Below are positions 13,433-25,786 of a DNA stretch of 64,000 nt, one piece after another (positions within the stretch are counted from its first letter, which is position 1; the number at the start of each line of letters is the position of its first letter). The translations under genes and the position numbers were made by a program. The DNA is taken from assembly GCA_016707895.1 (NCBI GenBank), contig JADJGV010000020.1, positions 99,181 through 163,180 of the forward strand, read 5' to 3'. This DNA is from Myxococcales bacterium. Lineage in GTDB: Bacteria; Myxococcota_A; Polyangia; Haliangiales; Haliangiaceae. A model generated the notes under the pieces. That model had not been told where the DNA came from. It was given only the letters and a program-made list of their open reading frames with translations, and searched no databases.

Positions 13433-13452
13433 GGTCGAGGTCCTTGCTGGAG

Positions 13453-14742
13453 TCAGTAGACGAAGCCGGCCACGGCGTTGATCGTGGTCTCGGGGCGGAG
13501 CGCGCTCGACCCGTACCGACGGTGCGCGGCGTCGAGCTTGAAGGTGAGGTGCTCGGCGAGCGTCAGCGCCGCGCCGACGGTGTAGATGGCGCGCCGGTAG
13601 CGGGGGTTGTCGAACACGCCGGGCGCGGTCCGGAACATCGAGTCGTAGCGCTCGATCCGGACGAACGGTTCGAGCCGGTGCGTCGGACACAAGCCCAGCC
13701 ACCCGCCGACGTCGACCCCCGCCTCGACCGACAGGCCGGACGCCTGGGCCGCGACCGGCGTGCGCGGCGCGCCGAGGTCGTTGGACAGCCGGCGGTTGCG
13801 CTCGGTGACGTCGTCGGAGTTGCCGAGCCAGCCCCACAGCGCGAGCGCCGAGCCGCGGAACCGCCCCCGCGCGACGTGGGCGTCGAGCTCGGCCAGCACC
13901 ACCGGCGCCGAGACGTAGCCGCAGGCCGCGACCTGCTCGGGATCGCCGTCGGGACAGTCGCGCACGAGGTCGGGCTTGGGGCGGTTCTTGCTGGTGCCGC
14001 CCGCGTACCCCGCGACCCCGAGCTCGACGCCGGGCGCGGCGGTCACGTCGACGCGGCCGACCGCCGCGAGGTCGGTCGCGCGGATCGTCTCGAACGCGCC
14101 CTGGTGGCCGCCGCTGATCCAGCCCGCCGATGAGAACCCGGTCGAGTCGAGGCCGTTGACCACCTGCGCGGTGGCCCGGATCCGGCCCAGGAACGCGGTG
14201 AACGAGAGGCCCAGCTCGTCCCACTGGCCGGGGAGCAGCGTGGTCTCGACCTCGGAGCGCGTGGCCGCCAGGTAGTCGGTCGGGCGGAACCGCTGGGACA
14301 GGTGGCCGACGCCGACGTAGAACCGGCCGAGCTTGAGCTGGTAGCGGCCGGCCCAGGTCTTCTCCAGGTACAGTTCCTCGAGGATCACCTCGCCGCCCTG
14401 CTCGACCTCGGTCTCGAACTCGCCGAACTCGTCGTAGTCCAGCGCGCGGGCCGCGCCGGTGCCGCCGTGCTCGATCTCCAGCTCGGCCTCGAGCTCCCAG
14501 CCGCTCGGGGTTCGGCCCTGCAGCGCGACGACGAAGCGGGTGGCGTCGAGCTCGAGCCGGAGATCGCGCTGCGCGCCGGCCGGGCGGTTGCGGTTGGCGC
14601 CGAACGTGTGCAGCGCCGCGCCGACCTCGCCGTAGCCGCCGACCGACAGCGTGAACGGCGTGCGCGGCAGCGGGTCGGCGTGCGCGGCGGCCGGGGCGAT
14701 GAGCGCCAGGAGGGCGGTGGCGAGGACGGCGCGAGGCGGCAC
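13453..14742 (-). CDS. porin-like outer-membrane beta-barrel protein, iron-regulated
   Basis: 429 residues with a signal peptide ending in AHA (MPPRAVLATALLALIAPAAAHA). The remainder reads as a phosphate-selective-porin-like barrel: repeated amphipathic strands such as YQLKLGRFYVGVGHLSQRF, ending in AVAGFVY with a terminal aromatic residue as in outer-membrane proteins. The start is a GTG at 14742. It heads the operon porin-imelysin-dihaem, directly behind a promoter covered by two Fur-like boxes, so a role in uptake or handling of iron under limitation is inferred. The substrate is unknown. Confidence 0.8.
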   Translation of the reverse strand: MPPRAVLATALLALIAPAAAHADPLPRTPFTLSVGGYGEVGAALHTFGANRNRPAGAQRDLRLELDATRFVVALQGRTPSGWELEAELEIEHGGTGAARALDYDEFGEFETEVEQGGEVILEELYLEKTWAGRYQLKLGRFYVGVGHLSQRFRPTDYLAATRSEVETTLLPGQWDELGLSFTAFLGRIRATAQVVNGLDSTGFSSAGWISGGHQGAFETIRATDLAAVGRVDVTAAPGVELGVAGYAGGTSKNRPKPDLVRDCPDGDPEQVAACGYVSAPVVLAELDAHVARGRFRGSALALWGWLGNSDDVTERNRRLSNDLGAPRTPVAAQASGLSVEAGVDVGGWLGLCPTHRLEPFVRIERYDSMFRTAPGVFDNPRYRRAIYTVGAALTLAEHLTFKLDAAHRRYGSSALRPETTINAVAGFVY

Positions 14743-14764
14743 TGCCGCGTGCGTAGCTCGAATT

Positions 14765-14807
14765 GAAAATGAAAATCAATAATGAAGAAAATGAATTTCA
14801 ATATCAA
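14765..14807 (-). promoter_or_regulatory. iron-operon promoter covered by two Fur-box-like sites
   Basis: An A/T-rich island in an otherwise GC-rich window. Two 19-nt sites, 14765-14783 and 14787-14805 (22 bp start to start), each match the classical Fur consensus (GATAATGATAATCATTATC) at 14 of 19 positions by eye. The first contains the 7-1-7 core TGAAAATGAAAATCA. On the minus strand TTGATA (14802-14807) and CATTAT (14779-14784) are 17 bp apart, so both boxes overlap the promoter of the porin-imelysin-dihaem operon. Confidence 0.75.
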
Positions 14808-14853
14808 CACGCGATCGCGCCGGTTTTCGGCGCCCGGGGCCGCGCCGCGCCGC

Positions 14854-17883
<3,030 letters not shown>

Positions 17884-17892
17884 GGCCCAGCA

Positions 17893-17931
17893 TCTCACAC
17901 CGCCAGGGCGGCGCGCCGACGGGGTGTGAGA
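17893..17931. promoter_or_regulatory. 9-bp perfect inverted repeat in a divergent intergenic region
   Basis: TCTCACACC (17893-17901) and GGTGTGAGA (17923-17931) are perfect inverted copies with a 21-nt spacer, placed between the divergent kinase and fructosamine-kinase starts. It could be an operator for either gene. A hairpin with so long a loop at a 5' end is less likely. Confidence 0.4.
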
Positions 17932-18000
17932 GGTTGGTGAGATCGGCGGGCGCCGCACCCCCGGCGCCGACCGCCCTCCGGGCCGCGGTACCCTGGCGCC

Positions 18001-18834
18001 ATGCCCTGGCGCGCCGAGCTCGCCGCCGCGGTCGGCGCGCCGGTGACCGCCGCGCGATCGATCGCCGGCGGCGACGTCAACCTCGCGTACCAGGTCGAGC
18101 TGGCCGACGGGCGCCGGCTGTTCGTCAAGACCCACGCCGCGCCGCCGCCGGGCATGTACGCCGCCGAGGCCGACGGCCTGGCCTGGCTGCGCCCCGGGCC
18201 GCTGCCGGTGCCCGAGGTCGTCGCCTGCGGGCCGCGGTTCCTCGCGCTGGGCTGGCTGACGATCGGCGCGCCCGGCCGCGACTTCGACCAGCGGCTCGGG
18301 CGCGGCCTGGCCGCGCTGCACGCGCTCGGCGCGCCTGGCTTCGGGCACGATCGCCCGAGCTTCCTCGCCACCATCGCCCAGCCGGTGGGGCTCGGCCCCG
18401 AACTGATCGACGACTGGATCGAGCGCCGGCTGCGCCCGGTGTGCCGCGCGGCCACCGCCGCCGGGCAGCTGCCGCCAGTCGAGCCGCTGCTCGATCGCCT
18501 GCGGGCGCGGCCCGATCGCTTCGGCCCGCCGGAGCCGCCGGCGCGGCTGCACGGCGATCTGTGGTCGGGCAACGTGGTCGCGGTGGCCGGCGCGCCGGCG
18601 CTGATCGATCCGGCGGTGTACGGCGGCCACCGCGAGGTCGACCTGGCGATGCTGGCGCTGTTCGGCGGCCTCACGACGCCCTGCGTCGAGGCGTACGCCG
18701 AGGCGGCGCCGCTGGCGCCGGGCTGGCGCGACCGCGTCGCGCTGTGGCAGCTGTACCCGCTCGCCGTGCACGCGCGGCTGTTCGGCGGTGGCTACGGCGG
18801 TCGCGTCGCGCGCATCCTCGCCGCGCTGGTGTAG
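18001..18834 (+). CDS. fructosamine kinase family protein (FN3K-like)
   Basis: 277 residues, APH/choline-kinase fold. RLHGDLWSGN is the FN3K catalytic loop and DPAVYGGHREVDLAM the metal-binding segment, both diagnostic of the fructosamine/ketosamine-3-kinase family, which phosphorylates glycated amines so that they decompose (protein deglycation). The N-terminal GGDVNLAYQVELADGRRLFVK is the nucleotide-binding part. It ends only 10 nt before the formate dehydrogenase catalytic gene, so it is probably the first gene of that operon. Confidence 0.92.
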   Translation: MPWRAELAAAVGAPVTAARSIAGGDVNLAYQVELADGRRLFVKTHAAPPPGMYAAEADGLAWLRPGPLPVPEVVACGPRFLALGWLTIGAPGRDFDQRLGRGLAALHALGAPGFGHDRPSFLATIAQPVGLGPELIDDWIERRLRPVCRAATAAGQLPPVEPLLDRLRARPDRFGPPEPPARLHGDLWSGNVVAVAGAPALIDPAVYGGHREVDLAMLALFGGLTTPCVEAYAEAAPLAPGWRDRVALWQLYPLAVHARLFGGGYGGRVARILAALV

Positions 18835-18844
18835 AGTCCGGTTC

Positions 18845-20758
18845 ATGCGCACCGCGCTGCCTCGCCTCACCCAGCCCCTGGTCCGCGATCGCCTGGCCGA
18901 CGGCACCCGCGGCCCGCTCCGGCCCGCGACCTGGGACGAGGCGCTCGACCGCGCCGCGGCTGGCATCGGCGCCTCGGTGGCGGCCCACGGGCCGAAGAGC
19001 TTCGGCATCTTCTCGTGCTCGAAGGCCACCAACGAGGTGAACTACATGGCGATGAAGTTCATCCGCGCGACGATCGGATCGAACAACATCGACTCCTGCA
19101 ATCGAACGTGACACGCCCCTAGCGTCGTCGGTCTGGCGACGGTGTTTGGCGCAGGCGGGGGCACCAGCTCCTACCGCGAGGTGGAGGACACCGACGTCCT
19201 CCTCCTGTGGGGATCGAACGCCCGCGACACGCACCCGATCTTCTTCCACCACGTGCTGAAGGCGATCGATCGCGGCGCCCGGATGTACGCGATCGATCCG
19301 CGCCGCACCGCGACCACCGACTGGGCCGACGTGCACCTGCCGCTCGCGGTCGGCTCCGACGTCGCGCTGGCCAACGGCGTGGCCCACGCGATCCTGGCGG
19401 CCGGCCTCGAGAACCGCGCGTTCATCGCCCGGGCCACCGAGGGCTTCGACGCGTACCGCGCCCACGTGCTGGCCGAGTACCCGCTGGATCGGGTGGCGGC
19501 GATCACCGGCGTCCCCGCCGCCGACATCGAGCGCATGGCCCACGCCTACGCCCGCGCCGATCGCGCGATGATCTGCTGGACGCTCGGCATCACCGAGCAC
19601 CACAACGCCGTCGACAACGTGCTGGCGCTGATCAACCTGGCGCTGCTCACCGGCCACGTCGGCCGCTGGGGCTCGGGCCTCAACCCGCTGCGCGGCCAGA
19701 ACAACGTGCAGGGCGGCGGCGACATGGGCGCGCTGCCGCACAAGCTGACCGGCTTCCAGGACGTCGCCGACCCCGAGGCGCGCGGGCGCTTCGAGCGGGC
19801 GTGGGGCGTGACCATCCCGCCCGAGCCGGGCTGGCACCTCACCGACATGTTCAAGGCCATGGAGCGGCGCGAGCTGCGGGCGCTGTACGTCATCGGCGAG
19901 AACCCGGCGCGGTCCGAGGCCGACGGCCACCGCACCGCCGCGCTGCTCACCGGCCTCGACGCGCTGGTCGTGCAGGACATCTTCCTGACGCCGACCGCCG
20001 AGCTGGCCGACGTCGTGCTGCCGGCCACCGCCTCCTTCGCCGAGGCCGACGGCACCGTCACCAACAGCGAGCGCCGGGTGCAGCGGGTGCGGCGCGCGGT
20101 CGCGCCGCCGGCGGGCGCGCGCGACGACATCGCGATCATCGCCGACCTGTCGCGCCGGCTCGGGCGCGACCTCGGCGAGCCCACGCCCGAGGCGCTGTGG
20201 GACGAGCTGCGCGCGCTGTCGCCGATGCACGCCGGCATGAGCTACGCGCGGCTCGCCGAGCTGGGCGGCATCCAGTGGCCGTGCCCCGAGGACGGCCACC
20301 CCGGCTCGCCGTTCCTGCACGGCCGGCTGTGGGCGGAGCCGCGCCAGGGCCCGGCCGCGCCGTTCCACGTGCTGCACGACGCGCCGCCGATCGAGGCCAC
20401 CGACGCCGAGTTCCCGCTGCGGCTCACCACCGGCCGGCGCCTCGACTCGTTCAACACCGGCGTGCAGTCGGGCAGCTTCCGCTCGCCGCTGCGGCGCGGC
20501 GAGACGCTCGATCTGTCGCCGGCCGACGCGGCGCGCTACGGGATCGCGGACGGCGAGGTCGTGCAGGTCACCTCGCGGCGCGGCACGGTGCGGGCGCCGG
20601 CGCGCGTCGACGCCGGCCTGCGCCCCGGGCTGGTGTTCATGACCTTCCACTTCCCCGACGAGGTGGACACCAACCTGCTGACCATCGACGCGACCGATCC
20701 GCGCTCCGGCACCGCCGAGTTCAAGGCCGCCGCGGTCCGCATCGATCGTGTCGCCTGA
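18845..20758 (+). CDS. formate dehydrogenase catalytic subunit (selenocysteine-containing, lacks N-terminal Fe-S domain)
   Basis: 637 residues if the in-frame TGA at 19109-19111 is read as selenocysteine (residue 89). The context SCNRT-U-HAPSVVGL matches the active site of formate dehydrogenases such as E. coli FdhF, with the conserved His after Sec. Frame, codon bias and homology continue unbroken past the TGA (VQGGGDMGALPHKLTGFQ, TTGRRLDSFNTGVQSG). The protein binds the bis-MGD cofactor and oxidises formate or reduces CO2. It begins at the sequence that normally follows the N-terminal [4Fe-4S] domain (LTQPLVRDR). That domain is encoded at 22570-23547 instead. The diaphorase genes follow, indicating a soluble NAD-dependent complex. 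Confidence 0.93.
19109..19141 (+). promoter_or_regulatory. Sec UGA codon and bacterial SECIS hairpin
   Basis: The TGA at 19109-19111 is followed by a hairpin at 19123-19141: stem CGTCGTC / GGCGACG (7 pairs, one T-G wobble) closed by the loop GGTCT. GGUCU is the apical loop of the E. coli fdhF SECIS that SelB recognises, and the loop lies 18 nt after UGA, the same distance as in fdhF. It lies inside the coding region, as bacterial SECIS elements must. Confidence 0.9.
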
Positions 20759-20770
20759 TAAGGTGGCCCC

Positions 20771-21322
20771 GTGGATCTGAAGCCGATCTCGACGCCGCCG
20801 ACCGACGACGAACGCGCCGCGGTCGACGCGGTGCTCGGCGCGCCCGGCGTGGTGCCCCAGGCGCTGCGCGAGGCCCGCGGGCGCCGCCACCTGCTGTTGC
20901 CGGGGCTGCACGCGATCCAGGATCGCTGCGGCTGGGTGTCGGCCGGCGCGCTCGGCTACCTGTGCGAGCGGCTGCACGTGCCGCCGGCCGAGGCCTACGG
21001 CGTCGCGTCGTTCTACGCGCTGTTCGCGCTGTCGGCGCGGCCGCCGACCGCGCTGCACGTGTGCGACGACCTCGCGTGCCACGCCGCCGGCGCGCCGGCG
21101 TTGATCGCGACCTTGACCCAGCGGCTGGGCCCGGCGGGCGAGGCGCGGGCCGGCGCCACCTGGCACCCCAGCCCGTGCCTCGGCCTGTGCGAGCGCGCGC
21201 CGGCGGCGATGCTGACGATCGCGGGCGCCGCGCCGCGCGCCACCGCGTGGGGGCCGGTCGACGCCGCGGCCTGCGTCGACGCCATCGCCCGCGGGAGGCC
21301 CCGACGCCGGCGTCGGCGCTGA
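20771..21322 (+). CDS. fdsG: formate dehydrogenase gamma subunit, NuoE-like [2Fe-2S] protein
   Basis: 183 residues as read, starting at a GTG with AAGGTGG just upstream, 12 nt after the catalytic gene. The thioredoxin-like [2Fe-2S] ligands are CDDLAC and CLGLC, as in NuoE/FdsG. It passes electrons between the FMN subunit and the Fe-S subunit. The last ten residues become an arginine run (RPRRRRRR) with rare codons before a TGA. One frame over, the same bases encode EAPTPASALIPQRS with normal G/C-ending codons. I infer that the gene was fused to the downstream FdsB part and that two 1-nt indels (near 21291-21297 and 21336-21344) broke the frame. Confidence 0.88.
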   Translation: MDLKPISTPPTDDERAAVDAVLGAPGVVPQALREARGRRHLLLPGLHAIQDRCGWVSAGALGYLCERLHVPPAEAYGVASFYALFALSARPPTALHVCDDLACHAAGAPALIATLTQRLGPAGEARAGATWHPSPCLGLCERAPAAMLTIAGAAPRATAWGPVDAAACVDAIARGRPRRRRRR

Positions 21323-21352
21323 TCCCGCAGCGCAGCCGCGGCGCCCGAGCGC

Positions 21353-22569
<1,217 letters not shown>

Positions 22570-22573
<4 letters not shown>

Positions 22574-23547
22574 TCCGCCTGCCGATCTACCCCGCCGCGC
22601 CGCCGCGCCGCCCGACCGACGGCCCGGTGCGCGACGTCGCGCTGACCATCGACGGCGCCGCGGTGCAGGTGCCCGAGGGCGCCACCCTGCTCGACGCCTG
22701 CGCCGCCGCGGGGATCGAGGTGCCGACCCTGTGCTTCGCGGCCAACCTGACGCCGGTCAACGCCTGCCGGATCTGCGTGGTCGAGCTCGAGGGCGCGCGC
22801 ACGCTGGTGCCGTCGTGCTCGCGCAAGGTCGAGGCCGGCATGGTCGTGCGCACCGACTCGCCGCGGGTGCGCACCGCGCGCAAGCTGGTGCTCGAGCTCC
22901 TGGGCTCGTCGGTCGATCTGTCGGCGGCCCCCAACGTCGCGCGGTGGATCGAGCGCTACGACGCGCACCCCGCGCGGTTCGGCCCGGCGGCGGCGCCGGC
23001 GGCGGCCGGCGCGCGCGACGCCGCGGCCCCCGGCCACCACCACGGCGGCGACGGCGCCACCGCCGCCACCGTCGCCCAGCCGGCCAAGGTCGACAACGAC
23101 CTGTTCGTGCGCGACTACGGCAAGTGCATCCTCTGCTACAAGTGCGTCGAGGCCTGCGGCGACGACGCCCAGCACACCTACGCGATCGCGGTCGCGGGGC
23201 GCGGCTTCGACGCGCGGATCTCGACCGAGCTGGCGACGCCGCTGCCCGACAGCGCGTGCGTGTTCTGCGGCAACTGCGTCAACGCGTGCCCCACCGGCGC
23301 GCTGGTGTTCACCCGCGAGTTCGAGCTGCGGCGCGACGGCCAGTGGGACGAGGCGCGGCAGCAGGAGACCACGACGGTGTGCCCGTACTGCGGCGTCGGC
23401 TGCGCGATCACGCTGCGCACGCAGGACAACCAGGTGGTGCGGGTGACCTCGCCGCTCGACTCGAGCGTCACCAGCGGCAACCTGTGCGTGAAGGGCCGCT
23501 TCGGCTGGCAGTACGTCGGCGATCGCCCGCCGCCCGAGACGAAATAA
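22570..23547 (+). CDS. stand-alone N-terminal Fe-S module of formate dehydrogenase alpha subunit
   Basis: 325 residues. In order: [2Fe-2S] ferredoxin (C55, C66, C69, C83); an Ala/His-rich linker with HHHGG (156-160); two [4Fe-4S] motifs (C186/189/192/196 and C230/233/236/240); and CPYCGVGC (271-278) with C306 in LCVKGRFGW. The last set is the molybdopterin-oxidoreductase Fe4S4 domain that normally sits directly in front of the catalytic domain in FdsA/FdhA. The protein stops 19 residues after C306, just where the catalytic subunit (18845-20758) begins. It should wire FdsB/FdsG to the molybdenum or tungsten site in another polypeptide. The ATG overlaps the fdsB stop. Confidence 0.92.
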
Positions 23548-23577
23548 CGCGGGGCCGGCGGGCGTTGTCGGCGTCCC

Positions 23578-24447
23578 ATGCGCCTGCCGCTCCTGCTCGC
23601 CCTCGGGCTGGTCGCCTGCCACGCCAGCCCCGCCACGCCGCCGCGCCCGCCGTCGCGCGCGCCGCTGACGCTCACCTACCTCGGCGTCGCCGGCTGGCAG
23701 CTCGAGGCTGAGGGCCACACGCTCTTGCTCGACCCGTACTTCTCGCGGCCGGCGCTCGACGGGCCGATCGTCCCCGACGCCGCCGCGATCGCCGCCCGCA
23801 CCCCGCCGCGGGTCGACGCGATCCTGATCGGCCACAGCCACGTCGACCACCTGCTCGACGCGCCGTCCATCGCCCGCGCCACCGGCGCCCAGCTGATCGG
23901 CAGCGCGACCACCGCCGCGGTGGCCCGGGCCAGCGGCGTCCCCGACGATCAGATCGTCACCGTGCGCGGTGGCGAGGACTACCAGTTCGACGGCTGGTCG
24001 GTGCGGGTGCTGCCCAGCCTGCACTCGGCGCTCGACGGCAAGCACACGGTCGGCGGCGCGCTGGCCGGGCCGCCGGCCCTGCCGATGGGCTTCGACGACT
24101 ACGTCGAGGGCGGCACCTTCGCCTACCTGGTGCGCCTGGGTGGCCACCAGATCCTGCTCTTGTCGACCGCCAACTTCATCGAGCGCGAGCTGGCCGGGCT
24201 GCGCCCCGACGTGGCGATCGTGGCCACCGGGCTGCGCGAGGAGGTCTACGACTACACCTGCCGGCTGCTCCACGCCGTCGGGGATCCGCCGCGGGTCTTC
24301 ACCAACCACTTCGACGACTGGCGCGGGCCGCCGGTCGACGAGCCGCTCGACGACGATCTGCGCGCCTTCCTGGCCGAGGTGCGGGCGTGCGCGCCGGCCA
24401 CCATCGCGACGGTGCCGGGCCACTTCCAGTCGGTGACGATCCCGTAG
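23578..24447 (+). CDS. metallo-beta-lactamase-fold hydrolase, lipoprotein (UlaG-like)
   Basis: 289 residues. A lipoprotein signal (MRLPLLLALGLVACHAS) is followed by an MBL-fold domain: TYLGVAGWQLEAEGHTLLLDP, the metal motif HSHVDH (86-91), LPSLHSA and a late FTNHFDDW. It is a periplasmic or outer-membrane-attached metallohydrolase of the UlaG/YtkL type. The substrate is unknown. It lies 30 nt after the formate dehydrogenase operon on the same strand, but no functional link is evident. Confidence 0.85.
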   Translation: MRLPLLLALGLVACHASPATPPRPPSRAPLTLTYLGVAGWQLEAEGHTLLLDPYFSRPALDGPIVPDAAAIAARTPPRVDAILIGHSHVDHLLDAPSIARATGAQLIGSATTAAVARASGVPDDQIVTVRGGEDYQFDGWSVRVLPSLHSALDGKHTVGGALAGPPALPMGFDDYVEGGTFAYLVRLGGHQILLLSTANFIERELAGLRPDVAIVATGLREEVYDYTCRLLHAVGDPPRVFTNHFDDWRGPPVDEPLDDDLRAFLAEVRACAPATIATVPGHFQSVTIP

Positions 24448-24462
24448 TGCTAGGATCGCGGC

Positions 24463-25746
24463 GTGCGCCTCACGCGTCGCGCGATCTTGCAGGGGGCCGG
24501 CGCGCTCGGCGCCACCGCGCTGTTGCCCGGCTGCGGTGATCCCGGCGCGCTGACCGCGCTGGTGCTGGAGGTCGAGTCGACCCGCGCGTTGATCGCCGCG
24601 TGGTCGCCCTCCGCGCGCAGCCTCGACGTGGTGATCACCACCGCGGCCGGCGCCGGCGCCGCCGCGGCCACCGTCGCGCTCGACGCGCACGGCCACGGCG
24701 CGCTCGACGTCACCGCGCTCGTGCCGAGCACCGCGTACCGCGTGCGGGTGCTCGCGCCCGACGGTGGCGAGCTCGGGCCGCTGGCCTTCGTCACCGCGCC
24801 GGTCGACCGCGATCCGCGCCCGCTGCGGCTGATGGTCAGCGCCGACGTCGACGAGGACGCCGCCTACGCCTCGCCGATCTTCGACACCATCGCCGCCGCG
24901 CCACCCGACCTGTTCGTCGCGCTCGGCGACTGGCCGTACGCCGACAACGGCCCGTCGGCCACCACCCGCGACGGCTACGAGGCCAAGTACGTGCGCGGCC
25001 GGCTCGAGCCGCGGTTCGCGCCGTGGCTGGCCGCGACCTCGTTCCGCGCGATCTACGACGACCACGAGTTCGCCAACGACTGGGACGGCGCGGCCCGGGC
25101 CGCCGACCCGGCGCGCCACGCCGCGGCGCTCGCCGCGTGGGACGCGTGGTTCCCGCGCCGCGGCGACGGCCCGCGCTACCGCCGCTGGCGCTGGGGCGCG
25201 CTGTGCGAGTGCTTCCTGCTCGACTGCCGCAACTACCGCAGCGCGAACGACGCGCCCGACGGCCCCGGCAAGACCATGCTGGGGCAGGTGCAGCGGCGCT
25301 GGCTGGTCGACGGGCTGCGCGCCTCGACCGCGCCGTTCCGGCTGGTGTTCAGCTCGGTGCCGCTCGACTTCGGCAACGCCGACGATCACTGGGCCGCGTT
25401 CGCGTTCGAGCGCGACGCCATCCTCGGCGAGCTGGCCGCCGCGCGCCTGCCCGGGATGCTGTGGCTGTCGGCCGATCAGCACTGGTTCGCCGCGCACCAG
25501 CACCGGGATCGGGTCCGCGAGTTCCAGGTCGGCCCGCTGTCGCGCGGGCTGCTCACGCCGCCAGCGCCGCGGCCGGGCGTGCTGACCCGGATCCACGAGT
25601 ACAACGTCGGGCTGATCGAGATCACCGCCGAGCCGCGGCTGCGCTTCCGCGCGCTGGGCGCCACCGGCGCGACCTTGTACGACGAGGCGTTCACGCCGGC
25701 CGACCTGGCCCTCGAGCCCGGCGCGCCGCCGCCGCCGCTGCCGTGA
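24463..25746 (+). CDS. PhoD-family metallophosphatase/phospholipase D-like, Tat-exported
   Basis: 427 residues from a GTG. The N-terminus is a twin-arginine signal (LTRRAILQGAGALGATALLPGCG) ending in a possible lipobox. A fibronectin-like N-domain (TALVPSTAYRVRVLAPDG) leads into the PhoD core: FVALGDWPYAD, AIYDDHEFANDWDG and LSADQHWF. These carry the Asp/Asn/His metal ligands of PhoD/alkaline phosphatase D enzymes, which hydrolyse phosphodiesters outside the cytoplasm. It follows the MBL hydrolase gene by 15 nt, so the two are probably co-transcribed. Confidence 0.88.
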   Translation: MRLTRRAILQGAGALGATALLPGCGDPGALTALVLEVESTRALIAAWSPSARSLDVVITTAAGAGAAAATVALDAHGHGALDVTALVPSTAYRVRVLAPDGGELGPLAFVTAPVDRDPRPLRLMVSADVDEDAAYASPIFDTIAAAPPDLFVALGDWPYADNGPSATTRDGYEAKYVRGRLEPRFAPWLAATSFRAIYDDHEFANDWDGAARAADPARHAAALAAWDAWFPRRGDGPRYRRWRWGALCECFLLDCRNYRSANDAPDGPGKTMLGQVQRRWLVDGLRASTAPFRLVFSSVPLDFGNADDHWAAFAFERDAILGELAAARLPGMLWLSADQHWFAAHQHRDRVREFQVGPLSRGLLTPPAPRPGVLTRIHEYNVGLIEITAEPRLRFRALGATGATLYDEAFTPADLALEPGAPPPPLP

Positions 25747-25786
25747 TCCCGCCGCAACCGCGGCCCGCGGCGCGTGTCTCCCCCGG

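Noticed and set aside
18845..19111. Short truncated formate dehydrogenase gene ending at TGA
   Set aside because: The TGA is at the known Sec position with a SECIS hairpin, and the frame continues to 20758.
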